Made by a program: the position numbers and the translations under genes. The notes below the pieces were generated by a model that searched no databases, was not told where the DNA came from, and saw only the letters and a program-made list of their open reading frames with translations. 64,000 bases of DNA from Robiginitomaculum sp. (GTDB lineage Bacteria > Pseudomonadota > Alphaproteobacteria > Caulobacterales > Maricaulaceae), in assembly GCA_021776525.1 (NCBI GenBank), contig JAJFFT010000006.1, positions 186,001-250,000 of the forward strand, read 5' to 3'. Below, in pieces: positions 26,309-36,761 of this stretch (the first letter of the stretch is position 1; each line of letters opens with the position of its first letter).

Positions 26309-27175
26309 TTAAGCGTCCAGCGCGGCGCAAAGTTCGTCATGGGCCTTGGCCAGCGCCGCATCAAATATACCCTGCCAGTCATCCATGGTTTTGGCGCTAT
26401 CTGCACCGGCGGGATAGAGCACACCACGTGAGGAATTGACCAATACACCTTGGCCGTTTCGCGCCGCAGCCACAGCGTCTTTGGCACTGGCTCCTTGCGC
26501 CCCAAAGCCGGGCACTAAAAACGGGCAGTGCGGCAAGGTCAGGCGCAAATGGCGCGCCTCATTAGGGGCCGTGGCCCCCACGACCGCCATCAATGATGAC
26601 CATCCACTAACCGGGCCTTTGCGCTCTTGTGCGAAAGGGGCCAGCGCATGAGCGATATGCTGATAAAGCGGCTTTTTGTCAAAGATCAGATCTTCAAAAT
26701 CTGCCGCGCCCGGATTGGATGTGCGCACTAAAACAATAACGCCCTTGTCCATATCATCGGCGGTGCCAAGAAATGGCTCCAGCGTATCCATGCCCATATA
26801 GGGGTTTACGGTAATGGCATCGCAATGCAGCCAGGCATCGGGGCCAAGATAAGCCGATGCATAGGCGCTGGCGGTTGAGCCGATATCGCCGCGTTTGGCG
26901 TCCAGAAGTACAATCAGGCCTAGATCTTTGGCACGCTCGCATAGCCGCGCCAAAACTTGCAGCCCAGCCGGGCCATAGCGTTCAAAAAAGGCAATTTGGG
27001 GTTTTATAACACCACTACGTCCTGACATGCGTTCCATAACGGCAATAAAGAAGGCCTCTATGCCGGGCACGCCTTCACCAAAAAGCGCGGGAATGCGGTT
27101 CGGGTGCGGATCCAATCCAACGCATAAGGGTCCGTTGTCTTTTATTGCTGCGGCCAGTCTGTCGCCAAAATGCAT
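26309..27175 (-). CDS. pyrF: Orotidine 5'-phosphate decarboxylase, type 2
   Basis: It converts OMP to UMP, the last step of pyrimidine synthesis. At 288 residues it belongs to the longer subfamily 2; the catalytic DAKRGDIGSTA motif is present near residue 75, GLDPHPNR near residue 20, and the phosphate-binding end VNSSRGV near residue 250. ATG 27175 with AAGGGA upstream is the start; 17 upstream codons are ignored. It follows a DUF4149-like gene by about 26 bases. Confidence 0.93.
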   Translation of the reverse strand: MHFGDRLAAAIKDNGPLCVGLDPHPNRIPALFGEGVPGIEAFFIAVMERMSGRSGVIKPQIAFFERYGPAGLQVLARLCERAKDLGLIVLLDAKRGDIGSTASAYASAYLGPDAWLHCDAITVNPYMGMDTLEPFLGTADDMDKGVIVLVRTSNPGAADFEDLIFDKKPLYQHIAHALAPFAQERKGPVSGWSSLMAVVGATAPNEARHLRLTLPHCPFLVPGFGAQGASAKDAVAAARNGQGVLVNSSRGVLYPAGADSAKTMDDWQGIFDAALAKAHDELCAALDA

Positions 27176-27201
27176 GAAAATTCCCTTCTTCTTAAGGGAA
27201 C

Positions 27202-27639
27202 TTACCCAAATGCCAGAAACCCGCAAGCGGTGATCAGTGCCACATACTGCAAGGCATTGGCACGCACCGCTTGTCCACGGGCTTTGCGAAAGTCGGCCAG
27301 AGCCAATTGGTCACCGGCGCGGGCCGCATCACGGGCCTGTTCCAGCATTGGCGTGATCGACCACCCGGCCCACAAAAAGGCACAGGCGGCAATGATCAAG
27401 ATAGCCGCCCCGGTGGTTTGGTCACCAAAGGCAGAAAACAGTGCCGCCAGCGCACTGAGCAAAGCAAACAGGTCAAAGGCACGTGGAAATACAGCACGGC
27501 TGAGCAAAAGTACGGTTTTTGATGAACCGGCTCGGCCTGCGGCAGGGGCCACAAAAAACGCAAAAAACGACATGGCGCCAAGAATGGCGGCGGTTAAAAC
27601 CAGGGCTATGGCAATCACATGCTCTCTCCAACGTATCAT
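27202..27639 (-). CDS. DUF4149-like membrane protein
   Basis: The 145-residue protein has four predicted membrane helices (VIAIALVLTAAILGAMSFFAF; FDLFALLSALAALFSAF; GAAILIIAACAFLWAGW; QYVALITACGFLAFG) and a soluble loop between the last two. It resembles DUF4149/TMEM205-like proteins, which lack a confirmed function. It precedes pyrF with a 26-base gap and may be cotranscribed. Confidence 0.78.
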   Translation of the reverse strand: MIRWREHVIAIALVLTAAILGAMSFFAFFVAPAAGRAGSSKTVLLLSRAVFPRAFDLFALLSALAALFSAFGDQTTGAAILIIAACAFLWAGWSITPMLEQARDAARAGDQLALADFRKARGQAVRANALQYVALITACGFLAFG

Positions 27640-27749
27640 TTCGACGCGCTTTTCATCAAAGCCCGCGATTTGAGAGAAGACACAGCAAGACCCGCGCCGA
27701 AAATGTCGGATCGTTAAAGAAACACCGGTTTTGAGACTAAAGTTTAGGC

Positions 27750-28349
27750 CTAGCCTTCACTTCCCTGCGCGGCAGGCTTGGCCTCTGCCTTGGTTTCAGC
27801 AGCGGGACGACGAACCCGGCGACGCGGCGCACGGGCAGGTTTGGCAGGTTTTGCATCATCTTCGGCTTCATTGGCCTTGGGTTCTGCACTGGCCTTGGGG
27901 GTCACCACATCCATGGGGCCGGTACCGTTTGCGCTGGCCTCGGGAACCGGGATGGCCGCAGGGATAACCACGGGCGCCGGGGTTTCGCTGGGTTGCGGGG
28001 CGTTTTCAGCGGCCGCCTCGCGGCGTTCTTGTTGCTGTTGCGCCTTGCGGGCATCGTATTGGGCCTGACGGGCGGCGCGCTGGGCGGCTTGTTCTTCTTC
28101 TCGGGCCTCGCGTTGGGCCTGTTGGCTGCGCATCACTCGGTAATAATGTTCGGCGAATTGCAGATAGTTTTCAGCCATGACCCGATCGCCAGACAATGAA
28201 GCATCACGGGCCAATTGCTGGTATTTTTCTAAAATGGTTGAAACCGCACCGCGTACTTTCACGCCCGGCCCATTGCTTTCCATGGCCCGGTTGGCATTTT
28301 GCGGTTTGTTATGGTTGTTGTTTCGGCTGCGGCCTCTTTGGCGTTTCAT
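27750..28349 (-). CDS. DUF4167-domain protein
   Basis: The 199-residue protein starts with a basic Arg/Asn-rich tail, then the DUF4167 domain (residues 28-75: GPGVKVRGAVSTILEKYQQL, DRVMAENYLQFAEHYYRV). The rest is a Gln/Arg/Glu coiled region followed by an Ala/Pro/Lys-rich tail. DUF4167 proteins are alphaproteobacterial, and are often near prmC-prfA, as here. The basic ends suggest nucleic-acid binding, which is an inference. A 229-base gap to prmC holds nothing recognisable. Confidence 0.9.
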   Translation of the reverse strand: MKRQRGRSRNNNHNKPQNANRAMESNGPGVKVRGAVSTILEKYQQLARDASLSGDRVMAENYLQFAEHYYRVMRSQQAQREAREEEQAAQRAARQAQYDARKAQQQQERREAAAENAPQPSETPAPVVIPAAIPVPEASANGTGPMDVVTPKASAEPKANEAEDDAKPAKPARAPRRRVRRPAAETKAEAKPAAQGSEG

Positions 28350-28578
28350 GCCTGTTGTCCTTGAAGTTTATAAAGTTTGCATTGGCCCTGTCCCAATGGT
28401 CAGGGGTTTTATGCGCCGCACGATATCCTTTGTGCGATGCTCATATACGCGCGCTGTTCCAGTCCACAAAGATGTTTGAAAAGTGGGTGGTCCAGACGGA
28501 AAGCCAAACTGCTTTCTGCATCCTTTGAGGATACTAGCGTCCCAGAGTGCGCATTCCAAGCCTTTTTTACGGACACGC

Positions 28579-29439
28579 TCAGTTGCATAAACCGCTGACC
28601 ACACGGTCCCGGCCGCCTAAGTCTTGCGACACACAAATATCGCCAAGCCCAGCCTGCGCCTGTGCCATGTCCGAAACCGCTGCGCCCTGATCGGCACCGA
28701 TTTCCAGCACAAAAGCGCCGCCGGGTTTTATATAATGGGGCAATAAAGGCAGGATCGCCCGATAGGCATCAAGACCATCCATGCCGCCGTCCAGCGCCAA
28801 CACCGGCTCGTAACGGCGCACTTCTGGTTCTAAAGTAGCAATCTCATCGTGGGCAATATAGGGCGGGTTGGAGACAACCAGATCAAAAGGTCCGTGGGGC
28901 AAGGCGGCATCCCAATCGCCTTCAACAAACATGGTGCGTGTGTCCAGTTTCAAAGATTGTGCATTTTGCATAGCTGTTTGAAGAGCGGCAGGTGAGCGAT
29001 CAACCGCAAGGCCCATAGCATCTGGCCGTTCTTGCAAAAGCGATAAAAGGATCGCCCCGGACCCGGTGCCAAGGTCGAGAATTTTCAACGGCCCCTGGCC
29101 CAGATGTCCCAAGGCAATTTCGATCAGGCGTTCAGTTTCCGGACGCGGGGTCAAGACGTCCTTGCTTACCGCAAGATCCAGCGACCAAAACCCCCAGGCG
29201 CCCAAAATATGCGAAAGCGGCTCGCGGGCTTCGCGGCGCAAGACCATAGCCTCCAGGGCCTGCGCGCCTGTTTTATCAAGGCGCAGGTCCGGGTCTGGCC
29301 ATTCATCCAGCACGGCCCCCAGCATGTGGCGCGCCTCGATCTCGGCCTCTTGGATGCCAGCCTCTTTCAGGCGACGGCCAAGGGCGCGGCGTATCTCAAA
29401 TACCCGCTCCCCCGTCCATGGGCAGGGCTTTTGTGTCAC
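28579..29439 (-). CDS. prmC: Release-factor glutamine methyltransferase PrmC
   Basis: PrmC methylates the glutamine of the GGQ motif in RF1 and RF2. The 286-residue protein has the SAM-binding [10 protein letters not shown] near residue 122 and the catalytic NPPY motif near residue 190. It overlaps the prfA stop by four bases, so the modifying enzyme is translationally coupled to its RF1 substrate. Confidence 0.95.
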   Translation of the reverse strand: MTQKPCPWTGERVFEIRRALGRRLKEAGIQEAEIEARHMLGAVLDEWPDPDLRLDKTGAQALEAMVLRREAREPLSHILGAWGFWSLDLAVSKDVLTPRPETERLIEIALGHLGQGPLKILDLGTGSGAILLSLLQERPDAMGLAVDRSPAALQTAMQNAQSLKLDTRTMFVEGDWDAALPHGPFDLVVSNPPYIAHDEIATLEPEVRRYEPVLALDGGMDGLDAYRAILPLLPHYIKPGGAFVLEIGADQGAAVSDMAQAQAGLGDICVSQDLGGRDRVVSGLCN

Positions 29440-30527
29440 GCCGGGTTCTCGGTTTCCATGGCAGCCAGCCTGGCGGCCTGATCTTCGGCAGCCAGCGCGT
29501 CAATAACCTCGCCCAGCGCCTCGCCGGCTATTACCTTGCCAAGATTATACAGTGTCAGATTGATGCGGTGATCGGTGACCCGGCCTTGCGGAAAATTATA
29601 GGTGCGAATGCGTTCGGAACGATCGCCCGAGCCGATCTGCCCCTTGCGGTCGGCGGCGCGGATGGAATCCACCCGCTGGCGCTCGGCCTCATAAAGCCGG
29701 GCGCGCAGCACCAACATGGCTTTGGCACGGTTCTTGTGCTGGGATTTTTCGTCCTGTTGCGAGGCCACAATACCGGTCGGGATATGGGTGATGCGCACCG
29801 CAGAATCGGTGGTGTTGACCGATTGCCCGCCTGGACCAGAGGCCCGAAACACATCAATGCGCAAATCCTTGTCTTCGATTTTAATGTCCACATCTTCGGG
29901 TTCAGGAAGCACCGCAACGGTTGCCGCCGATGTATGAATACGCCCCTGGGTTTCAGTGTCCGGCACCCGCTGTACCCGATGCACGCCGGATTCAAATTTC
30001 AAACGCCCATAAGGGCCGTCGCCTTTGATCGAGGCAATGACTTCTTTATAGCCGCCCATTTCACCTTCGGAGGCGGAAACCATTTCCATCTTCCAGCCTT
30101 GCAGCTGGGCGTAACGCTGGTACATGCGAAACAGATCGCCAGCAAACAGCGCCGCTTCATCGCCGCCAGTTCCGGCCCGCACCTCGATCATCACCGGGGC
30201 GCCATCGTCCTTGTCTTTGGGTAAAAGCAGGATCTGCATATCGTGTTCACGATCCGGCAATTGCGCTTTCAATTCTTCATATTCTTCGCGCATCATGGCC
30301 AGCATATCGGCATCATCGCCGCCTTCGGCAATCATGGTTTCAAGGTCATTGACCTCCTGGCGCAGGGCATTCAATTCGCGGGCCGCCTTGGCGACATTTT
30401 GCAAGGCCGCATGTTCTTTGGAGAGGGCAACAATCTCGTCGCTGTCGGTGGTGGCCCCCATGCGCGCTTCGATCTGATCAAAACGGTCCAGAACCTGATC
30501 AAGGCGGGATTGTGGAATATGCGCCAT
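29436..30527 (-). CDS. prfA: Peptide chain release factor RF1
   Basis: RF1 terminates translation at UAA and UAG. The 363-residue protein has the GGQ motif in [21 protein letters not shown] near residue 235 and the usual N-terminal coiled region. The upstream ispG stop overlaps its start by one base and its own stop overlaps prmC, so the three genes form one unit. Confidence 0.96.
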   Translation of the reverse strand: MAHIPQSRLDQVLDRFDQIEARMGATTDSDEIVALSKEHAALQNVAKAARELNALRQEVNDLETMIAEGGDDADMLAMMREEYEELKAQLPDREHDMQILLLPKDKDDGAPVMIEVRAGTGGDEAALFAGDLFRMYQRYAQLQGWKMEMVSASEGEMGGYKEVIASIKGDGPYGRLKFESGVHRVQRVPDTETQGRIHTSAATVAVLPEPEDVDIKIEDKDLRIDVFRASGPGGQSVNTTDSAVRITHIPTGIVASQQDEKSQHKNRAKAMLVLRARLYEAERQRVDSIRAADRKGQIGSGDRSERIRTYNFPQGRVTDHRINLTLYNLGKVIAGEALGEVIDALAAEDQAARLAAMETENPA

Positions 30528-31654
30528 TAAGCTGCTCCGTCCTTGGCATTGCGCAAGGTTTCAGCGCGGGCTTCGACCAGTTCGACAATGTGCTCAAGCA
30601 TGGTTTCATTACTGCGTTTATGGTCTGTTTTTCCAGCGAAATAGACCATGCCATGACCGGCACCACCGCCGGTATAACCAATGTCCGTATAAGCCGCCTC
30701 GCCCGGGCCATTGACCACACAGCCAATGATCGAAAGCGACACAGGTTCGGCAATGTGGGCCAGGCGTTCTTCAAGGGCCTGCACAGTTTTGATGACGTCA
30801 AAGCCTTGGCGGGAGCAGGACGGGCAGGCAATAATATTGACGCCGCGTGTCCGCAAATTCAGAGATTTAAGAATATCAAAGCCAACTTTAATCTCCTCGA
30901 CCGGATCAGCAGACAGGGACACCCGTATGGTGTCACCAATACCGGACCAGAGCATCATGCCCATGCCAATGGAGGATTTCACTGTGCCGGAGCGCAAGCC
31001 CCCGGCCTCGGTAATGCCAAGATGCAAGGGGCAATCGATGGCTTCGGCCAATTGCTGATAAGCGGCCACAGTCAGAAACGGATCAGAGGCTTTGACCGAA
31101 ATTTTATATTCGCGAAAGTCGTGATCTTCGAGAATCGCGGCGTGGCGCAAGGCGCTTTGCACCATGGCTTCGGGACACGGTTCGCCAAACTGTTCCAAAA
31201 GATCGCGCTCCAACGACCCGGCATTCACGCCGATGCGAATCGAACAGCCATGATCTTTGGCGGCCTGGACCACATCGCGCACCCGTTCTGGCTTGCCGAT
31301 ATTGCCCGGATTAATTCTCAGACAGGCCACACCGGCCTTGGCGGCCTCGATGGCCCGTTGGTAATGAAAATGAATATCGGCGACGATCGGCACATGGGCA
31401 CCGCGTACAATCGCAGTCATGGCCGTGGTCGAATCTTTGTCCGGGCAGGAAATGCGCACAATGTCGGCGCCCGCTTCTTCCAGGGCATGAACCTGTGCCA
31501 AAGTGGCCGATATATCGGGGGTTGGCGTATTGGTCATCGACTGGACACTGATCGGGGCATCACCACCGACCGGAACAGGGCCAACCATAATCTGCCGTGA
31601 TGTGCGCCGTTCAATCGCACGCCAAGGGCGAAGCGCGCTCAGGGCGTCGGTCAT
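30527..31654 (-). CDS. ispG: 4-hydroxy-3-methylbut-2-enyl-diphosphate synthase
   Basis: IspG reduces MEcPP to HMBPP in the MEP isoprenoid pathway using a 4Fe-4S cluster. The 375-residue protein matches the single-TIM-barrel bacterial form: [10 protein letters not shown] near residue 32, INPGNIG near 115 and the cluster cysteines in [12 protein letters not shown] and [12 protein letters not shown]. It is followed immediately by prfA. Confidence 0.96.
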   Translation of the reverse strand: MTDALSALRPWRAIERRTSRQIMVGPVPVGGDAPISVQSMTNTPTPDISATLAQVHALEEAGADIVRISCPDKDSTTAMTAIVRGAHVPIVADIHFHYQRAIEAAKAGVACLRINPGNIGKPERVRDVVQAAKDHGCSIRIGVNAGSLERDLLEQFGEPCPEAMVQSALRHAAILEDHDFREYKISVKASDPFLTVAAYQQLAEAIDCPLHLGITEAGGLRSGTVKSSIGMGMMLWSGIGDTIRVSLSADPVEEIKVGFDILKSLNLRTRGVNIIACPSCSRQGFDVIKTVQALEERLAHIAEPVSLSIIGCVVNGPGEAAYTDIGYTGGGAGHGMVYFAGKTDHKRSNETMLEHIVELVEARAETLRNAKDGAA

Positions 31655-31717
31655 CGCAAATACCGTTCAGTTCTGTTAAAAAAGGAAATGCAGGTTTGGC
31701 GCGCCAGACGGCGAACG

Positions 31718-32269
31718 TCAACTGCCATCCAGCGTGACATATGTCACAGAAATGTCCGGCACTTCGCCCAGATTTTGCGACGTCGCCCAATCAGCAAGGG
31801 CTTCGGGAACTGGCGGGACTGCCGCACGAGACTGTGTCGGAACGCGCAAACCATACCAGGTGGCCAGCCCCAAAGCACAGGAAATCACAAGGGCGATGCC
31901 TGTACCCTTGGGTAGACGAAAATCAACCCATGCGGGTGCCGGGCGTTGCGAAAGATCACCCAAAGGCGAAACGCCATCATAAAACTGGGCTTTAAAGTCG
32001 GTCACCATGGCCTCGGCATCAAGGCCAAGATGGTTTGCATAGCACCGCACAAAACCCAACGCATAGGCGCGTTGCGGCAAAGCGGCACGATCCATAGATT
32101 CGATAGCTTCGAGATATTGGCTGCTGATTTTTGTCGCGGCAGCGACATCTGAAATGCTTAAATGCGCACGCAGACGCGCAAAATGCAGCGTATCACCGAC
32201 ACCCTGGGACTCGGCCCCCTCGGGGTCTGTCATGCTTGTCTGAAATTGGATTGCCCCCGACGCATCCAT
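31718..32269 (-). CDS. RodZ-like helix-turn-helix membrane protein
   Basis: The 183-residue protein has an N-terminal HTH of the RodZ type (residues 28-95: LRAHLSISDVAAATKISSQYLEAIE), a single membrane helix near residue 125 (GIALVISCALGLATWYGL) and a short periplasmic tail. RodZ links MreB to the cell wall in rods, but this version has a short periplasmic part, so it is only RodZ-like. The start at 32269 follows AAAGGGA. The position between ptsP and ispG is common in alphaproteobacteria. Confidence 0.85.
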   Translation of the reverse strand: MDASGAIQFQTSMTDPEGAESQGVGDTLHFARLRAHLSISDVAAATKISSQYLEAIESMDRAALPQRAYALGFVRCYANHLGLDAEAMVTDFKAQFYDGVSPLGDLSQRPAPAWVDFRLPKGTGIALVISCALGLATWYGLRVPTQSRAAVPPVPEALADWATSQNLGEVPDISVTYVTLDGS

Positions 32270-32426
32270 GGTAATTTCCCTTTCGAACCAAGCCTTAATC
32301 ACGAATCACTGGCAAATTTGCCCCATCATCAAGCGTGACATTTAAGCCGCACACAACATAAAAACCTAAGAAATGCCTAAGATCAAGCGGATTCCCTAAA
32401 TATGTTCATTTGATCGCAGGTGCTTT

Positions 32427-34688
32427 TTAGAGAGGCAGCCCATTACCTTTGGCATAAGCCAGTAAATCCCCCCGTATGGACCCCTGCGATTTAACCATCC
32501 ATTCCGCAAGATGCGTGCCAAGGTCATTGTGATCCAAAGAGAGAATCATCCGCTTCACCGGACCGATTGAGGCCGGGGGAACTGACAGCTCGGTAAAGCC
32601 CAGGGCAATCAACGCGGCGGCTTCGACACATTGGCCGGCAACTTCGCCGCACACAGAAACCGGTCGCCCCGCAGCTTTGCACACATTGGCGACATGGCCC
32701 AGCATGCGCAGTGCGCCGGGGTTGAGAATATCATAGCGTTCCGCCACACGCGGGTTTTCCCGGTCTGCGGCAAAAAAGTATTGCATCAAATCATTCGCCC
32801 CGACCGAGACGAAGTCGGCCTCTTTCAACAGGCCTTCCAATTGCCAGACGATCGCCGGGGTTTCGACCATGGAGCCAACCCGCACATTTTGAGGCACAGG
32901 CTTTCCAAAACGCTTCATACGCTCAATTTCGCCATGCAGAAGGTCGCGGGCCGCCAAAAATTCTGACAATGTGGTGACCAGCGGGAACATGATGTTCAGC
33001 TCGCGGCCACCAGTGGCTTCGATCAAAGCCCGCAGCTGAAAACGCAATAATCCCGGCCGGTCCAGCGCCATACGCATGGCCCGCCAACCCAAAGCCGGAT
33101 TGGCCTCGCGCTCGTGCGCCACATAAGGCAAAACTTTATCACCGCCCAGATCGATGGTGCGAAACACCACAGGCTTGTCACCGGCGGCGTCCAGAACATC
33201 CCGATAGAGCTGCGTCTGTTCGCTCTGGCGGGGTAAATGGTCAGAGAGCAAAAATTGAAACTCGGTGCGAAACAGACCGATACCCTGGGCACCGGTTTCT
33301 TCCAGTTGTGGCAAGTCCACGCGCAGGCCGGCATTCATCGAAAGCGTGATATTCACCCCGTCGCGGGTCTTGGCCTGTTTGTTACGCAAGCGGGCATAGG
33401 CGGCGCGGCGCTGGCGGCGCTCGGCGACACGGGTGCGAAATTCCTCTTCGGCATTCTCGTCCGGCCGTATGGAAACGACGCCGTTTTCCCCGTCAACCAA
33501 AACGGTATCACCGGCGCTGACCCGATCCAGAAACCCGGTAACATGGCCAACCACAGGCAAACGCAGTGCCCGCGCGACGATGGCCGCATGAGAGGTCGGG
33601 GAGCCTTCTTCCAGCACCAGCGCTTTCAAGCGCGAACGATCCAGCTCCAACAAACCTGCCGGGCCAATATCACGCGCCACCAACACCGCATTTTCAGGTA
33701 GCTCGGCCAGATCATCAATTGCACCCAGATGGCGCAAGAGGCGGTTGGCCAGATCCTCAAGATCATGCAGACGTTCGCGCAAATACGGGTCTTTGGCGCT
33801 CAGCAGGCGCGCCCGGTGCTCGCCGCGCACCCGCTCGACCGCCGCTTCGGCGCTAAGCCCTGAGCCGGCCGCCTCGCACAAACGGTCCAGCCACCCCTGA
33901 TCATTGGCGAACATGCGATAGGCTTCAAGCACCTCGCGCGATGGTCCGCCAAGCCTGTTGCCCTTGCCCTGATAAAGCGCATCAACGGAACGGCGCAGTT
34001 CGGTGATAGCTGTTTGCAGGCGCTGTTCTTCTACCTCTGGGTCATCGGCGATCAACGCCACCATCATTCGGCCCGGTGCAAAGAGAACCGCCTGACCGAC
34101 CGCCAAACCATCCGAAATACGCCGCCCGGACAACATTTCCGCACGGCTGGGGCGCAAGGCCACATTTTCCAGCTCATGCTTGCTGAGCAGATCGTTGGAC
34201 GAGACAATTTCGGCCAGCACCATGGCGACATTTTGCAGAGCTTCGACGACATCATCGCCGTACTGTCTGGCGGCACTGTTTTGGACCACCAACACGCCCA
34301 ACACCCGGCCGCCGCGCAAGACCGGAACACCTAAAAACCCGTGAAAGGGGTCTTCCCCGGTTTCAGGGTGGAATGAAAAAGCCGGATGGGATGGGGCCTC
34401 GACCAGATTGAGCGGGCGGGCTGTACGAACAATTTCACCGACCAGCCCCTCACCGGCCCCCAATGTGGTGACGTGAACCGCAGATGTGGCCAGACCATGG
34501 GTGGCCCACAGCTCCATACTGGTGTCGGGACGACGTAAATACAGCGAGCAGACATGCGCCTGTAAATTCAGGGCAATGGCTTCAACCAGATCATCAAGGC
34601 GGCGTTGCGCCGAGCCAGAAGCGGCCATAATCTCGCGGATCCGCCCCAATAGCTGGCGGTGCCCGATATGCAGGTTTGCAGCACTCAT
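32427..34688 (-). CDS. ptsP: Phosphoenolpyruvate-protein phosphotransferase PtsP (EI-Ntr)
   Basis: EI-Ntr starts the nitrogen phosphotransferase relay by taking phosphate from PEP. The 753-residue protein has an N-terminal GAF domain (residues 15-165), the PEP-utilising phosphohistidine in GSPTSHAAIVARAL near residue 370, and the C-terminal PEP-binding barrel (GLFRTEF, VSVGANDLMQYFFAADR, CGEVAG). It overlaps lysC by four bases. Confidence 0.95.
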   Translation of the reverse strand: MSAANLHIGHRQLLGRIREIMAASGSAQRRLDDLVEAIALNLQAHVCSLYLRRPDTSMELWATHGLATSAVHVTTLGAGEGLVGEIVRTARPLNLVEAPSHPAFSFHPETGEDPFHGFLGVPVLRGGRVLGVLVVQNSAARQYGDDVVEALQNVAMVLAEIVSSNDLLSKHELENVALRPSRAEMLSGRRISDGLAVGQAVLFAPGRMMVALIADDPEVEEQRLQTAITELRRSVDALYQGKGNRLGGPSREVLEAYRMFANDQGWLDRLCEAAGSGLSAEAAVERVRGEHRARLLSAKDPYLRERLHDLEDLANRLLRHLGAIDDLAELPENAVLVARDIGPAGLLELDRSRLKALVLEEGSPTSHAAIVARALRLPVVGHVTGFLDRVSAGDTVLVDGENGVVSIRPDENAEEEFRTRVAERRQRRAAYARLRNKQAKTRDGVNITLSMNAGLRVDLPQLEETGAQGIGLFRTEFQFLLSDHLPRQSEQTQLYRDVLDAAGDKPVVFRTIDLGGDKVLPYVAHEREANPALGWRAMRMALDRPGLLRFQLRALIEATGGRELNIMFPLVTTLSEFLAARDLLHGEIERMKRFGKPVPQNVRVGSMVETPAIVWQLEGLLKEADFVSVGANDLMQYFFAADRENPRVAERYDILNPGALRMLGHVANVCKAAGRPVSVCGEVAGQCVEAAALIALGFTELSVPPASIGPVKRMILSLDHNDLGTHLAEWMVKSQGSIRGDLLAYAKGNGLPL

Positions 34689-35923
34689 GTCATGTTTGCG
34701 TCCAGCCCAAAGGCGCTGTGCAAAGCCCGCACGGCGACCTCTACATCATCGGCGGGAACCAGCACGCTGATCCGGGTTTCCGATGTAGCCACGGCGCCAA
34801 TGGCGATGTCCTTGGCATGAAGGGTTTCAAACATGGTATGTGCCATTTTAGTTTGTGAACGCAGGCCAATGCCGATCACCGAAACCTTGGCCATATGGCG
34901 GTCCAGTGACACGTCTTTTAGAGAGAGATTATGACAAGGTTTTGTCAAAAGGTCCAAAGCCTGTTGTGCATCACCCTGGCGCAATGAAAAGACCAGTGTG
35001 CTTTCACCTGGGTTTTTGCCGGGGCTTTGCACAATCAAGTCGACTTGAAGACCAGCCGCACCAAGCGTTGCAAATACATTTTCCAACGCACCGGTTCCCG
35101 CCGGCAAAGCATGCACCATAATGCGGGCTTCATCACGGCTGTAGCTGACGGCGCGGACAATAGCCTGTTCCAACCCGGCAGGGGCATCAATGACGGTTCC
35201 TTGGGGTGATGTTTCACCACTTTTGAAGCTGGAGAGAATGCGCAAGACCACATTTTTGGCCATCGCCAATTCGACAGAGCGGCTCTGCATCACCTTGGCC
35301 CCTTGCGAGGCCATTTCCAGTAATTCTTCATAGCTGAGATGCGGCAATGCTTTTGCGGTGCTGACGATACGCGGGTCGGCGCTGTAGACGCCCTCGACAT
35401 CGGTATAGATTTCGCAAGCCCCGGCTTCCAGAGCAGCGGCCAGCGCCACGGCACTCAGGTCCGAACCACCGCGCCCCAGTGTGGTGATCCGGCCATCAGC
35501 GCCAATGCCCTGAAACCCCGCAACGACCGCAATTGTGCCGGCATCAATTAGCGCACCGACATGATCGGCTTCAACACATTGAATTTTCGCACGACTATGA
35601 TGGGCATCAGTCAGAACCCCGGCTTGCCAACCGGTCAGCGAGCGCGCCTTCAGGCCTTTGCGGCGCAATGCCATAGCCAGCAAGGCTGCATTGATTTGCT
35701 CCCCCGCCGCCAAAACCGCGTCGCCTTCATCTGGCCATTGCCCATCAGGATCGGCGTGCATCACATCACCGGCCAGTTGGTCAGTCATCCCGGCCGGGGC
35801 CGAAACCACCACGGCAATATGCATCCCCGCGGCGGCACGATCGGCAATCAGTGCGGCACAGGCATTCAGCCTGTCCGGGTCAGCACTGGACGTGCCTCCA
35901 AATTTCATCACCAACCGTGTCAT
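34685..35923 (-). CDS. lysC: Aspartate kinase
   Basis: The 412-residue enzyme phosphorylates aspartate at the head of the lysine, threonine and methionine pathways. The N-terminal KFGGTSSA motif and the kinase core RGGSDLSAVALAAAL are present, and the last 150 residues hold two ACT domains for feedback control. The stop overlaps the ptsP start (ATGA). The upstream side is divergent from ubiG. Confidence 0.95.
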   Translation of the reverse strand: MTRLVMKFGGTSSADPDRLNACAALIADRAAAGMHIAVVVSAPAGMTDQLAGDVMHADPDGQWPDEGDAVLAAGEQINAALLAMALRRKGLKARSLTGWQAGVLTDAHHSRAKIQCVEADHVGALIDAGTIAVVAGFQGIGADGRITTLGRGGSDLSAVALAAALEAGACEIYTDVEGVYSADPRIVSTAKALPHLSYEELLEMASQGAKVMQSRSVELAMAKNVVLRILSSFKSGETSPQGTVIDAPAGLEQAIVRAVSYSRDEARIMVHALPAGTGALENVFATLGAAGLQVDLIVQSPGKNPGESTLVFSLRQGDAQQALDLLTKPCHNLSLKDVSLDRHMAKVSVIGIGLRSQTKMAHTMFETLHAKDIAIGAVATSETRISVLVPADDVEVAVRALHSAFGLDANMT

Positions 35924-35991
35924 CTTCGCCCTGTTCGTGCCGCTTGCATCGGTATAGATAGGGTGCAGACCCTATTGAGGAAACCTACACT

Positions 35992-36753
35992 ATGCCGTCG
36001 CCGTCCAGTAGTCATGCCCCGCAAACAACCAGCATTGACCCCGATGAAGTTGCCAAGTTTAGCGCCATGGCCGCCGACTGGTGGGACCCGCATGGAAAGT
36101 TTCGCCCCTTGCACCAGTTTAATCCGGTACGGCTGAATTTTATTCGCGACACGGTGAGCCAGCATTTTGACCTGGACCGCAAAAGCCACCAACCGTTTTC
36201 CAGTTTGCGGTTTTTGGATATCGGTTGTGGCGGCGGGTTGTTGAGCGAGCCAATGTGCCGCCTTGGCGCGCATATGATCAGCGTTGATGCGGCAAAGGCC
36301 AATGTTCAGACCGCACAGGTTCATGCCCGCGAACAAGGTCTTGACATTGATTACCGTCATGGTGCCGCTGAAAACCTTATCGCGGACTATAAGGGCGGCT
36401 TTGATGTCATCCTGAATATGGAAGTCATTGAACATACCGCCGACCCTGAACAGTTTCTCAAATCCTGTGCGGCGCTGTTGCGTCCCGGCGGCCTGATGAT
36501 TGTGGCCACCATTAACCGCACGCCCAAGGCGCGCCTGCTGGCCCTGACCATGGCCGAGCGGGTTTTGCGTTGGTTGCCACGTGGCACCCATGATTATGAC
36601 AAATTGGTGCGCCCAGAAGAGGTCCGCACACCGTTGGAAGCCAGCGGCATGCAGGTCGAAGGCCCCATAGGCGTGAGCTATAACCCGCTGAGCGGGGTCT
36701 GGCGGATCAGCAATGACAGCGCCGTCAATTATATGATGGTGGCCCAGACCTGA
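35992..36753 (+). CDS. ubiG: Ubiquinone O-methyltransferase
   Basis: UbiG performs both O-methylations of ubiquinone synthesis. The 253-residue protein has the N-terminal [20 protein letters not shown] segment that is distinctive for UbiG, SAM-binding [12 protein letters not shown] near residue 79 and [11 protein letters not shown] near residue 143. GAGGAAA lies upstream of the start. It is divergent from lysC with 68 bases between. Confidence 0.95.
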   Translation: MPSPSSSHAPQTTSIDPDEVAKFSAMAADWWDPHGKFRPLHQFNPVRLNFIRDTVSQHFDLDRKSHQPFSSLRFLDIGCGGGLLSEPMCRLGAHMISVDAAKANVQTAQVHAREQGLDIDYRHGAAENLIADYKGGFDVILNMEVIEHTADPEQFLKSCAALLRPGGLMIVATINRTPKARLLALTMAERVLRWLPRGTHDYDKLVRPEEVRTPLEASGMQVEGPIGVSYNPLSGVWRISNDSAVNYMMVAQT

Positions 36754-36761
36754 GGCGCAGC